Of a stretch of DNA of 64,000 nucleotides, positions 1-11,710 are shown in pieces (the stretch's first letter is position 1; every line of letters begins with the position of its first letter). The stretch comes from Vombatus ursinus (Eukaryota > Chordata > Mammalia > Diprotodontia > Vombatidae), in assembly GCF_900497805.2 (NCBI RefSeq), contig NW_020946557.1:5711908-5775907 (forward strand). Reading direction: 5' to 3'. A program made the translations under genes and the position numbers. The notes beneath the pieces were generated by a model, which saw nothing but the letters and a program-made list of their open reading frames with translations, was not told where the DNA came from and ran no database searches.

Positions 1-1604
1 CTTATATGAACCAAATGAAGCTGTGTCCCAAGGTACTATGTTGGGTAAAGATAGTTTGGGATGAGGGGCAATATGCTTTCAGGTTGTACCTGGACTCACA
101 ATTCTCTGGTGACCTACAGTGTGACTATACATCAGTGACACGCCTTAGATCCTATATCAGTATTAACCTCTATGATGGGGCTGCTTTTTTGCCCAAAATC
201 CTAATGTTTGCAGTCTGAGGGTTTTTGAGGGGTATGCATCTTCCTGGTACTTCCATATCCAGGATCATCTCTGTATTACTATCCTGAGGATTAGATTGCC
301 CTCTAAACTGCTACAGCATCCCCTACCTAAACCTGAATTTGTTCCAGGGGCATTTTCAACTAATTGTAGCTCTGTGGATAAGGATAATGATAATAATTAA
401 AATAGACAACATTTACAAAACTCTCTAATGTTTACAAAACACCTTGTATATATTTTCTTACTTGATAACATCAAAATCACAAAGACCATTGAGGGTCTCT
501 GTGCTTTAATTGAGTTTAAAAATGTTCCTCCATCATCATCCTCTTGACAAGCATCAGGTGATGAGACTTTCCTGGTTTCTCTTGGTCCTCTCTACAGCAA
601 ATCTGATTCTCAGATAACAAACATGTAGTCTCCCAGTGGGGGACTTAGAATATTATAATATAAAGAATATATTAGAATATATAAATTCCCCTTAGAATAT
701 TATAATTATACAATCACAAACTCAATTTTGCCCCTGTAACTTTTCAAAGGAAAAAAATCTCAACACAAAATGAAATTGTAGGGGTAGGTGAATTTAAATA
801 CTTTTGCTTTGGATATTCATAACCCTTTGTTCTGAACAAATCTGAAAATGAGTTCCTGATGACTTGTAAACTCGCCTAATATCTGAAATCCTCAGGGACA
901 GAGGCTGTACTCATTTAGCCAAAGTTTTCAGCTCAGGGCTAAAAATCTTGTCGAGCAAGCACCCTTGCTTTACAAAAGCCTCCAAGGAGTCATTAGTGCC
1001 CATGCTGAGCAGATGATAAGCCTTTTATTCAGGTTTCATCTCAAGTCACACCTTTGATATATTTTTCATGTTGCCTGCATTAAACATTAATGTGTGAAAG
1101 CAACAATAAATGGGACTGTTTTTCATTCAGTAAATAAATGGACCTAAAACCAGAGAGAGAAAGCAGCCATTTTTGAAATAATATCTACTTAGGGCAAAAA
1201 TAAATAAATAAGGAAGTAGATTTCATTGTATTAAAGACATGACTTACAGGAAGCAGGTTCAAAGTTCAAATGGAGGAAAGAGAATCCTTGAGGTGCCAAG
1301 TGTAGAAAACGATGTTTGCTTCCTCTTTTCTGAAATATCTAGTCCATCAATACCATTCCTCCAATGCATGTTTTCTGTTAAATGTACATGCAACAGAACT
1401 TTGGTTTGAAATAATCATTACGTCATAGCTACAAGTCATAGCAAACACAGAGACAATTTAACAGTGAACTTGGTGCAAGTTTTCTGCTTTCCAACAATGG
1501 CAGAAAGTAGGTTAAAATCAAAAGCCTAAGAGACTATCATACACCAAATACGACAAATAAAAATGAATTTGAATTTTTGTTTTGTCCCTGGTAAAGCCCA
1601 ATAG
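1..1604. other. Unassigned, mostly single-copy DNA
   Basis: I recognise no gene. There is an AT-rich patch at about 640-715 and a short AAAT-type run at about 1195-1212. The part from about 880 to 1150 has no repeat signature and contains TAAT-rich stretches, so it could be conserved non-coding DNA; this is inference only. A 70-codon open frame at 6-218 has no recognisable domain. Confidence 0.4.
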
Positions 1605-1605
1605 G

Positions 1606-1852
1606 TGACATTATAGTAGTTAGCATTTATAGAGAGCTTTAAGATTTACGAAGTGCGTTACATGTGTTATTTCATTCAATCCTTGAAACAACTCTGGATA
1701 GTTAATGCTATTATTATCTCAAGTTACAGATAAGGAAACTGAGGGCTGAGAGGTCAAGTAATTTGCTAGTAGGCATCTGCAAGAGGATTAAAACTCAGAT
1801 TTTTCTGACTAAGCCCAGTGTTCTATTCCTCAATGCCAACTAGCTGCCTATA
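1606..1852 (-). repeat. MIR SINE
   Basis: Read on the plus strand it follows the reverse-complement MIR order: a 'gcatttatagagagcttt' start, a 'ttatttcattcaatcctt' block, a 'gataaggaaactgagg' core, and a tRNA-derived end near 1840. It is well diverged. Confidence 0.8.
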
Positions 1853-1914
1853 TAATAAGACTAAAATAGACCAATAGAATAACTTCTCTATAAAAAAAAA
1901 AGTCTGTAAGTTTG

Positions 1915-2190
1915 TGCCCAGGTTTATTTTAATAATAATGGACCCCATAATATATACAGTTTCTTTATATATAATACAATATAACAATTATAGTGCATAT
2001 TGTAATACATATAAATACATAGTGATATGTAATACATTATTATATTATAATAAATGTAATGCAATACATTATGGTATCCATATACTAATAAAATTTTGCT
2101 CCATATAATATAATTAATATAAGATGAGCTTTTGTGTGAATATATATATATACATATACATTATATATGTATATTAAGAAACTACTCATT
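1915..2190. repeat. AT-rich low-complexity DNA
   Basis: Almost pure A/T with TA and TAATA runs, ending in a TA/TATG tract at about 2140-2175. No coding signal. Confidence 0.8.
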
Positions 2191-2204
2191 TTCTTCTGAG
2201 ATTC

Positions 2205-2345
2205 CATTAGATATAATGGAGAAAGTAATAGCTTTCAAGTCAGATTTGGGTTATGGTCCTGCTCAGATTCAGTGTACAACCCTGGGTGAGTCACTTAATT
2301 TCTAAGAACCTCGATTTCTTCATGTGTAAAATAAAGGTTAATTTT
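2205..2345 (+). repeat. MIR SINE, tRNA-derived half
   Basis: Contains the MIR head ('gtcagatttgggtt'), a degraded 'gggtgagtcacttaatt' segment and 'atttcttcatgtgtaaaat'. The 3' half is missing. Confidence 0.75.
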
Positions 2346-3125
2346 TTTTCAGGCCTTGTCTCTGTTCTTTGTTTCACTATACTTACTTATTGCAAGGAAA
2401 AACTTCTATCTCAATATGGGAGCCATTTAATGGAAAGAGAGATGTAAAAAAAAATCAAAAAAGCTTTAAAAATATACAAAAAAAAATTCAAAAGGGGACA
2501 AAACAAGGCAATTTTGTTTTTATCTTATTAAGTCTGATATGCAGTTTTTTAAAAATTCATGTAACAAATCAAAGTTTCATATGCAATCCATTTTTGCTTT
2601 CATCTATTGAATGTATGTATTGTTAAAGATTATTAAATTCATAATAAAAATTATAAGATAAAAGAAAACTGAGGATGATATCATTTGTACTACTTCATAG
2701 CCTTATTATGAAGGAAGTAAACCTTTAAAAGTATTATATAAAAGTGAGTCTTGCTTTTTCTGTTACTATAACTAAACTAATTAAATCAACAAAACTTTCC
2801 ATACAATAAGAGGCTGCATCTATATAGTTGAAGAATTCTAACTATGATGTGTGATTAGAGAGTTTAGACATATCTGTTTAGGTGTTTCAATAACAGTTTC
2901 TTAACCATACATGGAATGAAACTCTTTCATTTTAAAAGAGAGGACTGGAATAAATTATTTTTTTAAAAACCCTATGGTCAAAGAATAGCAACCTGTGAGC
3001 AAGTCATTCTTTTTTTTTTTTTTTAACAATTTGGAGATACACAATTGATTGAACACATTTGTTGCCTTCAGTGAAATCATAGGACAGCATATAAATATAT
3101 TAGATCCATTTGATAAAGCCACCAT
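2346..3125. other. Unassigned AT-rich DNA
   Basis: A-rich stretch at about 2440-2500 and a T run at about 3009-3024. The short overlapping reading frames here have biased composition and no domain. Nothing else is seen. Confidence 0.4.
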
Positions 3126-3368
3126 GGTGTAATAATTATTGTTGACATTTATATTGTACTTTAAGATTTGTAAAGCATTTTACATATATCATCTCATCTG
3201 ATCCACACAACAACCCTGTCAGGTTATTATCTTCATTTTATAGATAAGAAAACTGAAGCTGAAATAGGCTAAATGACTTGCCCAGGGTCACACAGCTAGT
3301 AAGTGTCTGAGGCAGCTTTTGTACTTAAGCCTTGTTGAATGTAAATCCAGCACTCTAAACTTCACACC
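3126..3368 (-). repeat. MIR SINE
   Basis: Nearly complete reverse MIR: 'catttatattgtactttaag', then 'catctcatctgatcc', 'gataagaaaactgaagc' and 'cagggtcacacagctag', ending near 3368. Confidence 0.85.
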
Positions 3369-3369
3369 A

Positions 3370-3930
3370 CTTTGGATTAAAGTGATCCAAGATATTGCTC
3401 GGGATTTGAGCTTAAAGAAAGCAGAGAAATAAGAATTATCTGAAAAGTGATTGATTTAATGGCACCAGATAAATATAACAGCAGAGACAGAGTTTCAAGC
3501 AGTGACAGCTTTTGCAAATTGCAGTAATTGTCATGTCATAGAATATGATGACAGGTAATTTTCAACAATATCCACAAAGTCCTACTCCAATGACTCACTA
3601 TGGCATGGAGTTGATCCTGGCTTTTCCAAAGTTATTCCAGTGCTCCAAGCTCTTTGTTGTTTGACCATGCTGGAAAGTTTTCAAGTAAAGTCTTAACAGA
3701 CTGAGGCATCCTGAAAACCAGCCTGCCCATGTATGGAAAGATTCATGGACAGTAGATTTGTCATTCGGTGATGAATCTTCCAACACAACAGCCAATGAAG
3801 CAAAGAAAAATTAAAATTGTTCTTCAGTCTTATACAGGTTTCTCCTTTGTGAGAAACAGTGGCAGAGTATTGGAAAAGGGTGCTAAAAGTTAGTTTTCAA
3901 ACTTTATAAAATTTAACCAAAATGTTGGTA
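3370..3930. other. Unassigned single-copy DNA
   Basis: No repeat or gene recognised. A 65-codon open frame on the minus strand (3598-3795) has no motif I know and is short enough to be chance. Confidence 0.35.
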
Positions 3931-3934
3931 CATT

Positions 3935-4188
3935 AATAATAACAGCCAATGTTTATATATTGCTTTAAGATTTGTTAAGCATTTTACACAATTTATCTTA
4001 TGTGATCCTCAAAACAAAACCATAAGGTTGATGCTATTATCTCTATTTTACAGATAAGAAAAATGAGGATGAAAGACGTTAAGTGACTTGTCTAAACCCA
4101 CACAGCTGATAAGCAGGTAAGGCAGTATTTGACCTTTGGTTTTTTCCATATCCAGGTTTAGCACTCAATCCACCATGCTGCCTCATTG
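3935..4188 (-). repeat. MIR SINE
   Basis: Reverse MIR with 'atgtttatatattgctttaa', 'ttacagataagaaaaatgag' and a 'cccacacagctgataag' block, ending with a degraded tRNA end near 4185. Confidence 0.8.
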
Positions 4189-4467
4189 TCATGAGATTCT
4201 CATCTAATGCCCGCAGAGCAGATATGCTACTGAGGAAAAGAGTTTAATCAGTTTTGACATTCTCACTATACATAAAAACCAAAAGAAGCAAATTATCACC
4301 AACCACTAAGTGGAAGAATAGCTCACAAGTTCTTATGGTAGGGGGAAAAAGTAATTAGTGCTATAATACACCAAAGAAAACAAAAAATACCTTCTCATGG
4401 AAAATTTTGTCATCTTATTTTATAGCCCTCATTCCAATTTTTGATGAAAAAAAGAGCAAGATGAAAA

Positions 4468-4778
4468 CAAGTAAAGCTGAAAATATTCTCTTTCTTCAAC
4501 TCTGCATCCTGGCTTCCCTGGCTTCCTTCAAGTCCCAGCTAAAACCCCTCTTCTATAGGAAGCATTTCCTAATCTCCCTTAATACTAGTGCCTTCGCTCT
4601 ATTGATTATCTCCAATTTATACCACCTGTATCTTGTTGTACATAGTTGTTTTCATATTGTGTCCCCATTTAACAATAAACTCCTTGAGAACAAGGACTGT
4701 GTTTTACCTTTCTTTATAACCCCAGTGCTTAGTACAGTGCCTGGCATAAAGTAAGTACTTAATAAATACTTATTCAAT
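4468..4778 (+). repeat. L2 LINE, 3' end
   Basis: Matches the L2 3' region: 'ttcaagtcccagctaaaacc', a 'ctccttgagaacaaggactg' block, 'cccagtgcttagtacagtgc' and a terminal 'cttaataaatacttattcaa'. An open frame of about 115 codons on the plus strand (4407-4754) lies in this untranslated repeat and is not a gene. Confidence 0.85.
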
Positions 4779-4784
4779 ACTCCT

Positions 4785-5155
4785 CTATCAAAATTTTCTT
4801 CCCTTTCTAAATGTTCACAGAACAGCATAATAATAACATGTTTTAGAATTTCACCCACAACTCACTGATCTATTAATAATAATAATAATAATATTAAAGT
4901 GTGAATTTAATACCATTATACATTAATTTATTGATAATTATATGTTCCAGAATTTTGCCCAAAGTTCACCATTCTATAGTTTGTAGAATCTATACATTTC
5001 CCTTTATTGAAAATAGAGACAATTGCCTGTCTTTAATCCTGTTTCCCTCCAAATATCCCTGATTTTTTTTTTACTTCAAACAACATAGACAACAATCATG
5101 ACCTTTGATTCTTTCAGTATCCAAATTTATAGCTACTCCAAGCTTGGAAACTGGA
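4785..5155 (-). repeat. CR1/L3-type LINE, reverse transcriptase fragment
   Basis: Minus-strand translation gives a GEILKHVIIM segment followed by an FCEHLER-like segment (about 4780-4870), and a second, partly overlapping TLGKILEHIII segment (about 4915-4985). Both resemble the start of CR1/L3 reverse transcriptase after the NYRPVSLT motif. The repeat of the GKILEHII motif suggests a local duplication. An ATT-repeat run sits at about 4872-4895. It is heavily decayed. Confidence 0.5.
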
Positions 5156-5164
5156 ACTCATTAA

Positions 5165-5402
5165 GAAAGGAAACTAGCATTTATTAAGTATCTACTATGT
5201 GTCAGGCAATGTGCTAAATTCTTTACAAATATTATCTCATTTAATCCTCTCAACAATCTCAGTTTATGATTGAGAAAACTGAAGCAGACAGAGACTGATT
5301 TACCCAAGATCAAACAGATATTAAATGTGTAGGGCCACATTTGAACTCAGGCTTTTCTGATTCCTAGCCCAGCACCCTATCTGCTGTTCTACCTAGCTAC
5401 CT
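5165..5402 (-). repeat. MIR SINE
   Basis: Reverse MIR: 'gcatttattaagtatctact', 'ctcatttaatcctctcaaca', 'gagaaaactgaagcagac', and a tRNA end 'ctgttctacctagctacc'. Confidence 0.85.
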
Positions 5403-6080
5403 CATTCAGGCAGATAGGTACTTTTGTTACAGACTTTTAAAATATCTTTGTTTTCAATTTCCAGTTCAAAAGCTTACTTTGTTTCCTTTCCTTCTCCCCC
5501 TATTATTAATCTCTTCAGTAGCAAGAGGGAAAAAATAATAAAAGCAAAATTAGAATTCATTTATTCCTTCTTTTACAATCATTTCATCCACCTGAAGAAG
5601 TAATCCTGTCTCTAATCTTCCTCTTACCCCAACCTAGCTTTTCAAAACAACCTCCTTTTTGTTTTTCTTAGCAATCATTGTCAGCTTTTAGCTGTTTCTG
5701 ACCTCTAGATTATCTAGAAGTTTTCACACTCTTCTTGCAGGAACATGTTGTTCTTTTTTTTTACTCATCCTCAGTTATTTTGACTTCCTTTCTTCTGTAT
5801 ATGTCTTTTAAAAGTTGAAATTAGTCAAGAAGTTTCTTATGAACCTGTTTCAGTCACTTCAAATAGGCCTCTACTTCTGCATTAGAATCACTTAGGTTTG
5901 TACAGTCAGAATTTTGTCTCAAAAATGAAAGATTCCCATCTCTTTGGGGTTGATTTTTCCTATGAAATTTGAAATCACAGAATCCCATCTAACCATTCTC
6001 TGCACTCTTCAAACCCTGTTCTCCAAAGTCTAAGATTTTTGTCAGCCAATATCTGGCATTCTCTTCCTTATCTTTCATAA
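5403..6080. other. Unassigned DNA
   Basis: Pyrimidine-rich on the plus strand. No coding motif seen. It could be an old LINE or other repeat that I cannot name. Confidence 0.35.
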
Positions 6081-6084
6081 AAAT

Positions 6085-6343
6085 AATAATAATAGCTAAC
6101 ATTTATAGAGTGCTCATGCTATACCAGATACTATCCTAAATGCTTTGCAATTTTTATTTCATTTGATCCTCAAACAACCCTGAGAGGTAAATGCTATTAT
6201 TTTCCTCATTTTATAGTTGAGGAAACTGAGGAAGACAGAGTTTATTGACCTGGCCAGAGTCAAACAGCTGGTAAGTGTCTGAGGCTAGATTGGAACTCAG
6301 ATCTTTGCCCAGCATTCTATCCACTGTACCACCCAGATGTTCC
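6085..6343 (-). repeat. MIR SINE
   Basis: Long reverse MIR with 'taacatttatagagtgctca', 'tttcatttgatcctcaaaca', 'gttgaggaaactgagg' and 'cagctggtaagtgtctgagg'. The marsupial-type 'gtgtctgaggc' variant is present. Confidence 0.85.
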
Positions 6344-6960
6344 ATAAACTTTCACAAATTCTGAGATGGAGTTTTTCTTCTTCCCAAGGTTTTGATTACT
6401 TATATTACTGCAACCAATTCTATCGCATTCATATTCAGAATAGCTGCTCCCGTACTTACTTTCTCTACCTTTGAATACTGAAATTATAATTCAGACAAAT
6501 CAGAAATTTGTCCACTCTTCCACTTGTAGCAGAAAGAGAGTTCAGGCAGATGTCAGGCAGATGGAGCTATAGCAGATGAGCAGAGAGTAACTCCATCTCC
6601 ATATCAAGGGGCCCAGAAAAGGGGCAAAGATGGGGGGGGCCAAGATTGGTAGGACTTGAGCTTCAGTATCTGGTCTATATTTGGGAAGAGAGTTCAGATT
6701 CTAGCTTTGGTAGGTCAATCTTCTCTATGCTGACAACAGTGTTCTTGAGCTCTCAAGTAATGTAGGGAAGATGGGTAGAGAGGGTCATAAGGATACAGAG
6801 TTGCCTTTACTTCACTCCACCTCATGTTGGATCAAGTTCTGTAGCTCTCATTAAGGAGAGAAAGCTTGCAGAAGAATTAAGGGACCTCCTTCCTTCTCAT
6901 CCGCTGTTCTGAGTCATAAAACCAGGGACCACAGCCTAGCCTTGGCCATGCCTCAGAAAG
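6344..6960. other. Unassigned DNA
   Basis: Includes a short G run at about 6632-6638. No repeat family or exon recognised. Confidence 0.35.
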
Positions 6961-6964
6961 ATGG

Positions 6965-7140
6965 ATTTCAACAACTGGCTAAAGGAATGCTGTACTGAGA
7001 GCCTAGAGACCTGAGTTCTAGTCCCTGTTCTGTCACTAACTCTTGGCTTCTGTTTCCTTCATTGTGAAAAAGAGGGCATGGACAAGGTGCTATCCAGGGG
7101 CCCTTCTGGTTCTAACAGTCTTTGAGTTTGGGTTCCATTT
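6965..7140 (+). repeat. MIR SINE
   Basis: Plus-strand MIR head: 'gagacctgagttctagtcc', then 'tctgtcactaactcttggc', and a degraded 'tttccttcattgtgaaaaag' block. Confidence 0.7.
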
Positions 7141-7740
7141 GTCTCCACTTCATCTCAGCTTCAATTTCAGTAAGAGTTAAATATACTTCTTCTTTGATCT
7201 TGGAAAATTTACCACCCCCAATTTCCTCCAATGGAAAATAAAAGCATTAGCCTAGGTGAACCTCATGTCTCTTCAAGCTCCAATATTTTGTCACAATACT
7301 TTGAAGGTTTAAGGGAGGGCAATGACTCTGGCATCTTTGACTCTCAAAACATTTTCTTATTCAGTGCTTACTATTCTACCTCAATCATACCAAAATCAAA
7401 TTTCTTAGATGCCAAATATGAAGAAACAATCAGCACACCTGAACACGTAGCTATGAAGAATAATTTGATAAAATAGTAAGCTGCTAGATGGTTCACTGCT
7501 TTTCCCCAGGGGCAACTTCCCCAGCAAAACCCTCTTGTTTCCTCAGAATCTCTGGCTCTTCGTTTCACTCCCAACTCGGCACTTTTCATGTTGCTTGCCC
7601 CAGAGACAGTTTAAGGTACTTGCCCTGGGTGCAAAATTCTGTCACTACAGCTCAGTTTTCCAGGGCCATATTCTTTAGTTATTCACAAATCACAGCTCAC
7701 CAAGTCTCAGTGATAGCTACAGGGCCAATTTTGCTTTGTA
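7141..7740. other. Unassigned DNA
   Basis: Contains several overlapping open frames of 70-137 codons (7231-7901 region). None has a recognisable domain, and the longest runs into a MIR. I do not call a gene. Confidence 0.35.
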
Positions 7741-7741
7741 T

Positions 7742-7955
7742 TGGAAAGGAGCCTAGTGTAATGGCTCAACTGTTGGACTTTGAAACAGAAAGATCTGGAT
7801 TCAAGACCCATTTCTTGATGTTTACTAGTTTTGTGACTATGGATAAGTCACTTCACCTGTATGAGCCCCAATTCTTCATAAATGAAAATGAGGATAATTA
7901 AAAATCTAATACCTATCTCACAAGGCCATTGTGTGACTCTAGTAAGATTATGAGA
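7742..7955 (+). repeat. MIR SINE
   Basis: Plus-strand MIR: 'gaaagatctggattcaagac', 'tagttttgtgactatggat' and 'aagtcacttcacctgtatg', followed by a degraded 'ctatctcacaaggccattgt' 3' part. Confidence 0.8.
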
Positions 7956-8035
7956 TCATGGATTTGAAGCTGAACCTTAGAGGTCATTGAATCCAACATC
8001 TTCATTTTAGAGATAAGGAACCAAGGCCTAGAATG
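7956..8035 (-). repeat. Old SINE/LINE fragment (MIR-like with CR1-type tail)
   Basis: The pattern 'accttagaggtcattgaatc' followed by 'agagataaggaaccaaggc' is typical of an old mammalian repeat whose end resembles CR1/L3 tails. Family name uncertain. Confidence 0.5.
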
Positions 8036-8124
8036 GTTATCTTTGTACACAACACTCCATCTCCTTTCTCCATGCCTTTGAACTATGGGAACATAGTCCC
8101 CTATGACTATAATGCTCTTCCTCA

Positions 8125-8432
8125 TACCTTTACCTCTTAGAATTCTTGGCTTGCTTCGAGACTCAGGTCAAATATCACCTTCTACAGATTTCTACTGATC
8201 ACCAAACCCCCAGTGACATCTGCTTTTTGGTTACCTTTATCATCTCTGTGTAGATCTTGTACAACTTATTTATTGTCTCTCCCAATAGAACAAAAGCTCC
8301 TTGAGGGCAGGAACTATTTTTAACCTTTTGGGGTGGGGGTGGAAAGCAGGGAGGGGAATTTCTCCAACACTCAGCACAGTTCCTGGCACATAGTAAGTGC
8401 TTAGTAAATGTTGATTGATTGATTACTTAAGG
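8125..8432 (+). repeat. L2 LINE, 3' end
   Basis: Shows 'gactcaggtcaaatatcacc', 'agctccttgagggcaggaac', 'cagcacagttcctggcacat' and 'gtaagtgcttagtaaatg' followed by ATTG tail repeats. A G-rich insert lies at about 8330-8355. Confidence 0.85.
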
Positions 8433-8734
8433 CATATATGTGAGTAGCAGAGCTGTAAATACAACTAAGGTCTTTTGGTTACAAATCTAACTCTCTTTGT
8501 ACTATTCCAAATTGCATACTTGAAATGCTTGGCAAATCTTAAAATGTTATATAAATGTCACTTATTGTAACTATTTGCAACTATAAGCATCCTCATATAT
8601 AGACTGTCAAATAAATCTTTAAATCTCTAACCACTAGCATATTATTTTTCAAATAGAAGACCTTTAATAAATGTTTGCTAAGTCTGAAAAGATCTGTTTT
8701 CTTCACTGCTCCACATGCAAAGTACCTCTTAAAG

Positions 8735-8982
8735 TGGCAAGGGGGACCAGTGGAGAGAACTCTAAGCATGGAGTCAGAAAGTCCTGAGTTCAAACGTGCT
8801 TTCAGACACTTAGTGTGTGGCCCTGGGCAAGTCACTCTGTCTGCTTCAGTTTCCTCAAATGTAAAAGTGAAATAATAATAGCATGTACCTCCAGAGATGG
8901 TTGTAAGGATTAAATATTTGTAAAGCACTTATCAAAGTACCCAGCACATAGTAGGGACTTAATAAATGCCTGTTCTCTAACC
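8735..8982 (+). repeat. MIR-family SINE, near full length
   Basis: Plus-strand order is complete: 'ggagtcagaaagtcctgag', 'ccctgggcaagtcactct', 'tcagtttcctcaaatgtaaa', 'ggttgtaaggattaaata', and 'agtagggacttaataaatgc' at the end. Confidence 0.85.
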
Positions 8983-9900
8983 CGCCATCTTTAGACACAT
9001 GACCTGAATCCCAGATGCCAATGTCTTACGCTCTCTCTGATTACAATCCACCTCTGACTCCATTCCATTTTCATCAAGCTGCTTTAGGCCTCTGAATACT
9101 ACCGACAAAGACGCCAGAGTCATCCTCATCACTTAAATTGCCTGATTGGCCCTCTGCCCCCAAATATTCACCTCAGGACAAGCTGTTATTTGGCATATAA
9201 AAGTACCACTCATTTCTTTTGGTACATTTTGTACAAAATCTTTCTTACACCCTTTATCTCAAACAAGTAAAAAGGGGCATATTACACCAACATTCTGTTG
9301 TTTTTTTTGCAACATGTCTGCTGTTTCAGACAGAAGGGGCTGTCTGTCTAAGCCAGTGGATACCTATGTCTTTATCATGGCCTAAATGACTTAGTCAAAT
9401 GTCATCTGAAAACACTGGCATGATTAGATCCCTCTCATCTAACAATCTAGCACATAGTAACAGAGACTCTGAGACTCAAGCACCTTCAAATGGTTTTACT
9501 CCTATATATTCTAACAATTCAGCCCTCTGCACACTGTACCATTGGTGGTATTGTTCCAGAATGGACCAAGTTTGGAAGCAATATGGACGATTGTTCTCTT
9601 ACATAGTCACCCACTCACTACACGCAGAATTCTGTACTAGGTACCATAGGACAAGTACACAAGAATGAAGCTGCTCCTTCTCTAAATCATTTTGTAATCA
9701 GTAATGCCAATGCTCCCTCAGCTCCTGAGCAGCTCCACACTGGGGCTGAAAACCACCTTTATAACATGCACATTCACATGGTCAGGGCAAATATAAACAG
9801 GGTGAAGGAAGCATCCTCACTCTAAATGTCTCTCTCTCTCTGCTCATCATTTAAAGGTTTAGAGCAGATATCATCACCTTATTCCTACAAGTAGATTTCA
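8983..9900. other. Unassigned DNA
   Basis: Open frames of 79 and 89 codons (9146-9385 and 9399-9668, plus strand) have no domain. A CT run lies at about 9827-9841. No family assigned. Confidence 0.35.
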
Positions 9901-9902
9901 TA

Positions 9903-10182
9903 TAATAATAATAACAAAGTAGCTAAGATTTATATAGTACTTACTATGCACCTGGGATTGTTCTTAGTACTTAACAATTATTATTTCATTTGATCCTCAC
10001 GACAACCCTGGGAGGTAGGTGCTATTATAATTCTCATTTTATCCCCAAAGAGGAAATTGAGGAAAATATTAAGTGACTTGCCCAAGGTTCCACAGCTAGT
10101 AAGTACATAAGGCCAGATTTGAACTCAGTTCTTCCTGACTCCAGGCCCAGAACTCTCTCCATTGTTCCATCTAGCTGCCCTG
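9903..10182 (-). repeat. MIR SINE
   Basis: Reverse MIR: 'ttactatgcacctgggattg', 'tttgatcctcacgacaaccc', 'cttgcccaaggttccacag', and a tRNA end 'ccattgttccatctagctgc'. Confidence 0.85.
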
Positions 10183-10350
10183 AATAGAACAGAATGGTAG
10201 AAACAGAGATTTAGAGCTGGGAGGGACCTTAGAGGTCATCTGGTCCAAGTCTCTAATTTTACAGAAGAACAAACTGAGGTCAAATGTTTTGCATAGGACT
10301 ATTCACAAAATAAAAGACAGCAATTTTTGAACTCACATACTTTGAACCCA
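10183..10350 (-). repeat. Old MIR-like fragment with CR1-type tail, interrupted by Mar1
   Basis: Has 'gagctgggagggacctt' and 'agaggtcatctggtccaag', then 'gaacaaactgaggtcaaa'. It appears to resume after the Mar1 insertion as 'aaatccaagtctctatcc' near 10610. Confidence 0.5.
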
Positions 10351-10602
10351 GGCAGCTAAGTGGCACAGTAAGTAGAGCACTGGTTTGACATCAGAAAGAC
10401 TCATCTGCATGAGTTCAGATTTGGTCTCAGATACTTTAGCTGTGTGGCTCTGGGCAAGTCACTTAACTGTTTGCCTCAGTTTCCTCATCTATAAAATGAC
10501 CTGGAGAAGGAAATGGCAAACAGCTCCAGTATCTTTGCCAAGAAAACCTCAAATGGGGTCACCTAGAGTCAGACACCACTGAAGCGAATGAACAACAACA
10601 TT
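10351..10602 (+). repeat. Mar1-type SINE (tRNA head, RTE tail)
   Basis: Starts with a tRNA-like 'ggcagctaagtggcacagta', contains 'ctgggcaagtcacttaactg' and 'gtatctttgccaagaaaacc', and ends with an RTE/BovB-like tail 'agagtcagacaccactgaag' plus 'gaacaacaaca'. The tail indicates mobilisation by a BovB-type RTE LINE, as is known for Mar1. Confidence 0.85.
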
Positions 10603-10654
10603 ATGGCTATAAATCCAAGTCTCTATCCTCTGCACCGTACTGAATTATAGACTC

Positions 10655-11095
10655 TTTAGAATTGAAAAGATCTTAAACTTATAGATTGAGATGGGAAGGA
10701 ATATAAAATTCATCTAATCCAAGCCCTTTATTTAACTCACGAGGAAATAGAATGGCTTGCCCCAGATCACACAGGTAGCAAGTGATTAGACCATAATTTA
10801 ACACAGGTAATTCAATTCCAAATGCAGCATTCTTCCCTTAGAGAGCCTCTAGTTCATTCGGTTTAATTTAAAGATAAGACAACTGAAGTAAGTGAAATGA
10901 GGTGACTTAGGCAGAGTCTTACAATCATAGATAAAAATCTAGGAGGGATGCTAAGCTGTTCATTATGTAGATAAGGAATTTGAGGTCCAGATAGGTAATG
11001 GGACTTACCCAAGGTCATGCAGTTGGCTAGTAGTGGGAATTCCAGATTAGAACTTGGGTCTCTTAGCTCCCTATCTTAGGTTCTTTCTAATATCC
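10655..11095 (-). repeat. Two degraded MIR-like fragments
   Basis: 10655-10840 has 'gcccttta...ctcac', 'gaggaaatagaatggcttgc' and 'ccagatcacacaggtagcaa'. 10940-11095 has 'gataaggaatttgaggtcc', 'acccaaggtcatgcagttg' and a tRNA-like end. Both are weak. Confidence 0.5.
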
Positions 11096-11537
11096 TACCA
11101 ACTGTCAAAATTGTTCATTTATGCTCTTTCCCTTCTTCCATTATGTTCTTCTTTTCTGGTTTACTAGAATTCTCAGTGAGAAAGGGAATGTAGTCAGCCC
11201 CTCTAACAAGCTCTACTCAATACTTTACTATAAGAGCCCAAGTATCCAGGACTCCTTACAAACAATAGTAGGCCCAGTATTTCAAGGTTTCAGAGAAACA
11301 AAAAGTAGATCTTTCTAGGGACTTTGGGGACTTTTGGTGCCAAAAAGTCCATTTATTTCTCATCACTCAGTGAGCAGCCCTCAAAACTAGGACATGGCCG
11401 TGGCATTCTGGATGCTTGACCCTCAAGCTGTAAGCAATTATGTCTCCCAGTCACTAAAGAATCACTGTCCATGTCCCTGGCAGGAACTTTCTTCTGCTAA
11501 TGGATCTTCTGCTTATCAGCTGTAGGACAGTGTAGGG
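11096..11537. other. Unassigned DNA with a small palindrome
   Basis: No gene recognised. A near-palindrome 'ggacttttggtgccaaaaag' continues to about 11350 (start about 11328). Confidence 0.35.
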
Positions 11538-11710
11538 CAGAGGTGTCAAATATGCTGCCCCCATGCTGAATGCGGCCCACAACAGTTCCAATGCCAGCAA
11601 ACCAGATCATAATGTAATTGGGAAATATTTTACAAAGTAAATTAAAATCCAATAAAATCCAAATAATATAACATTTAAAAAAGTAAGTCAATATATGGCC
11701 CACAAGGATT
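11538..11710. mobile_element. hAT (Charlie-type) non-autonomous DNA transposon, one end
   Basis: Starts with the terminal motif 'cagaggtgtcaaata' and has internal 'ggcccac' blocks at about 11574 and 11697. The motif matches both ends of the element at 14341-14519. The right end is lost next to the adjoining L1. Confidence 0.6.

Noticed and set aside
4407-4754. 115-codon plus-strand open frame
   Set aside because: It lies in the 3' untranslated part of an L2 copy.
7231-7901. Cluster of open frames up to 137 codons
   Set aside because: No domain, no splice-consistent structure, and the longest runs into a MIR.
10351-10420. tRNA-like sequence, as in the other Mar1 heads
   Set aside because: These are tRNA-derived SINE heads with internal promoter remnants, not tRNA genes.
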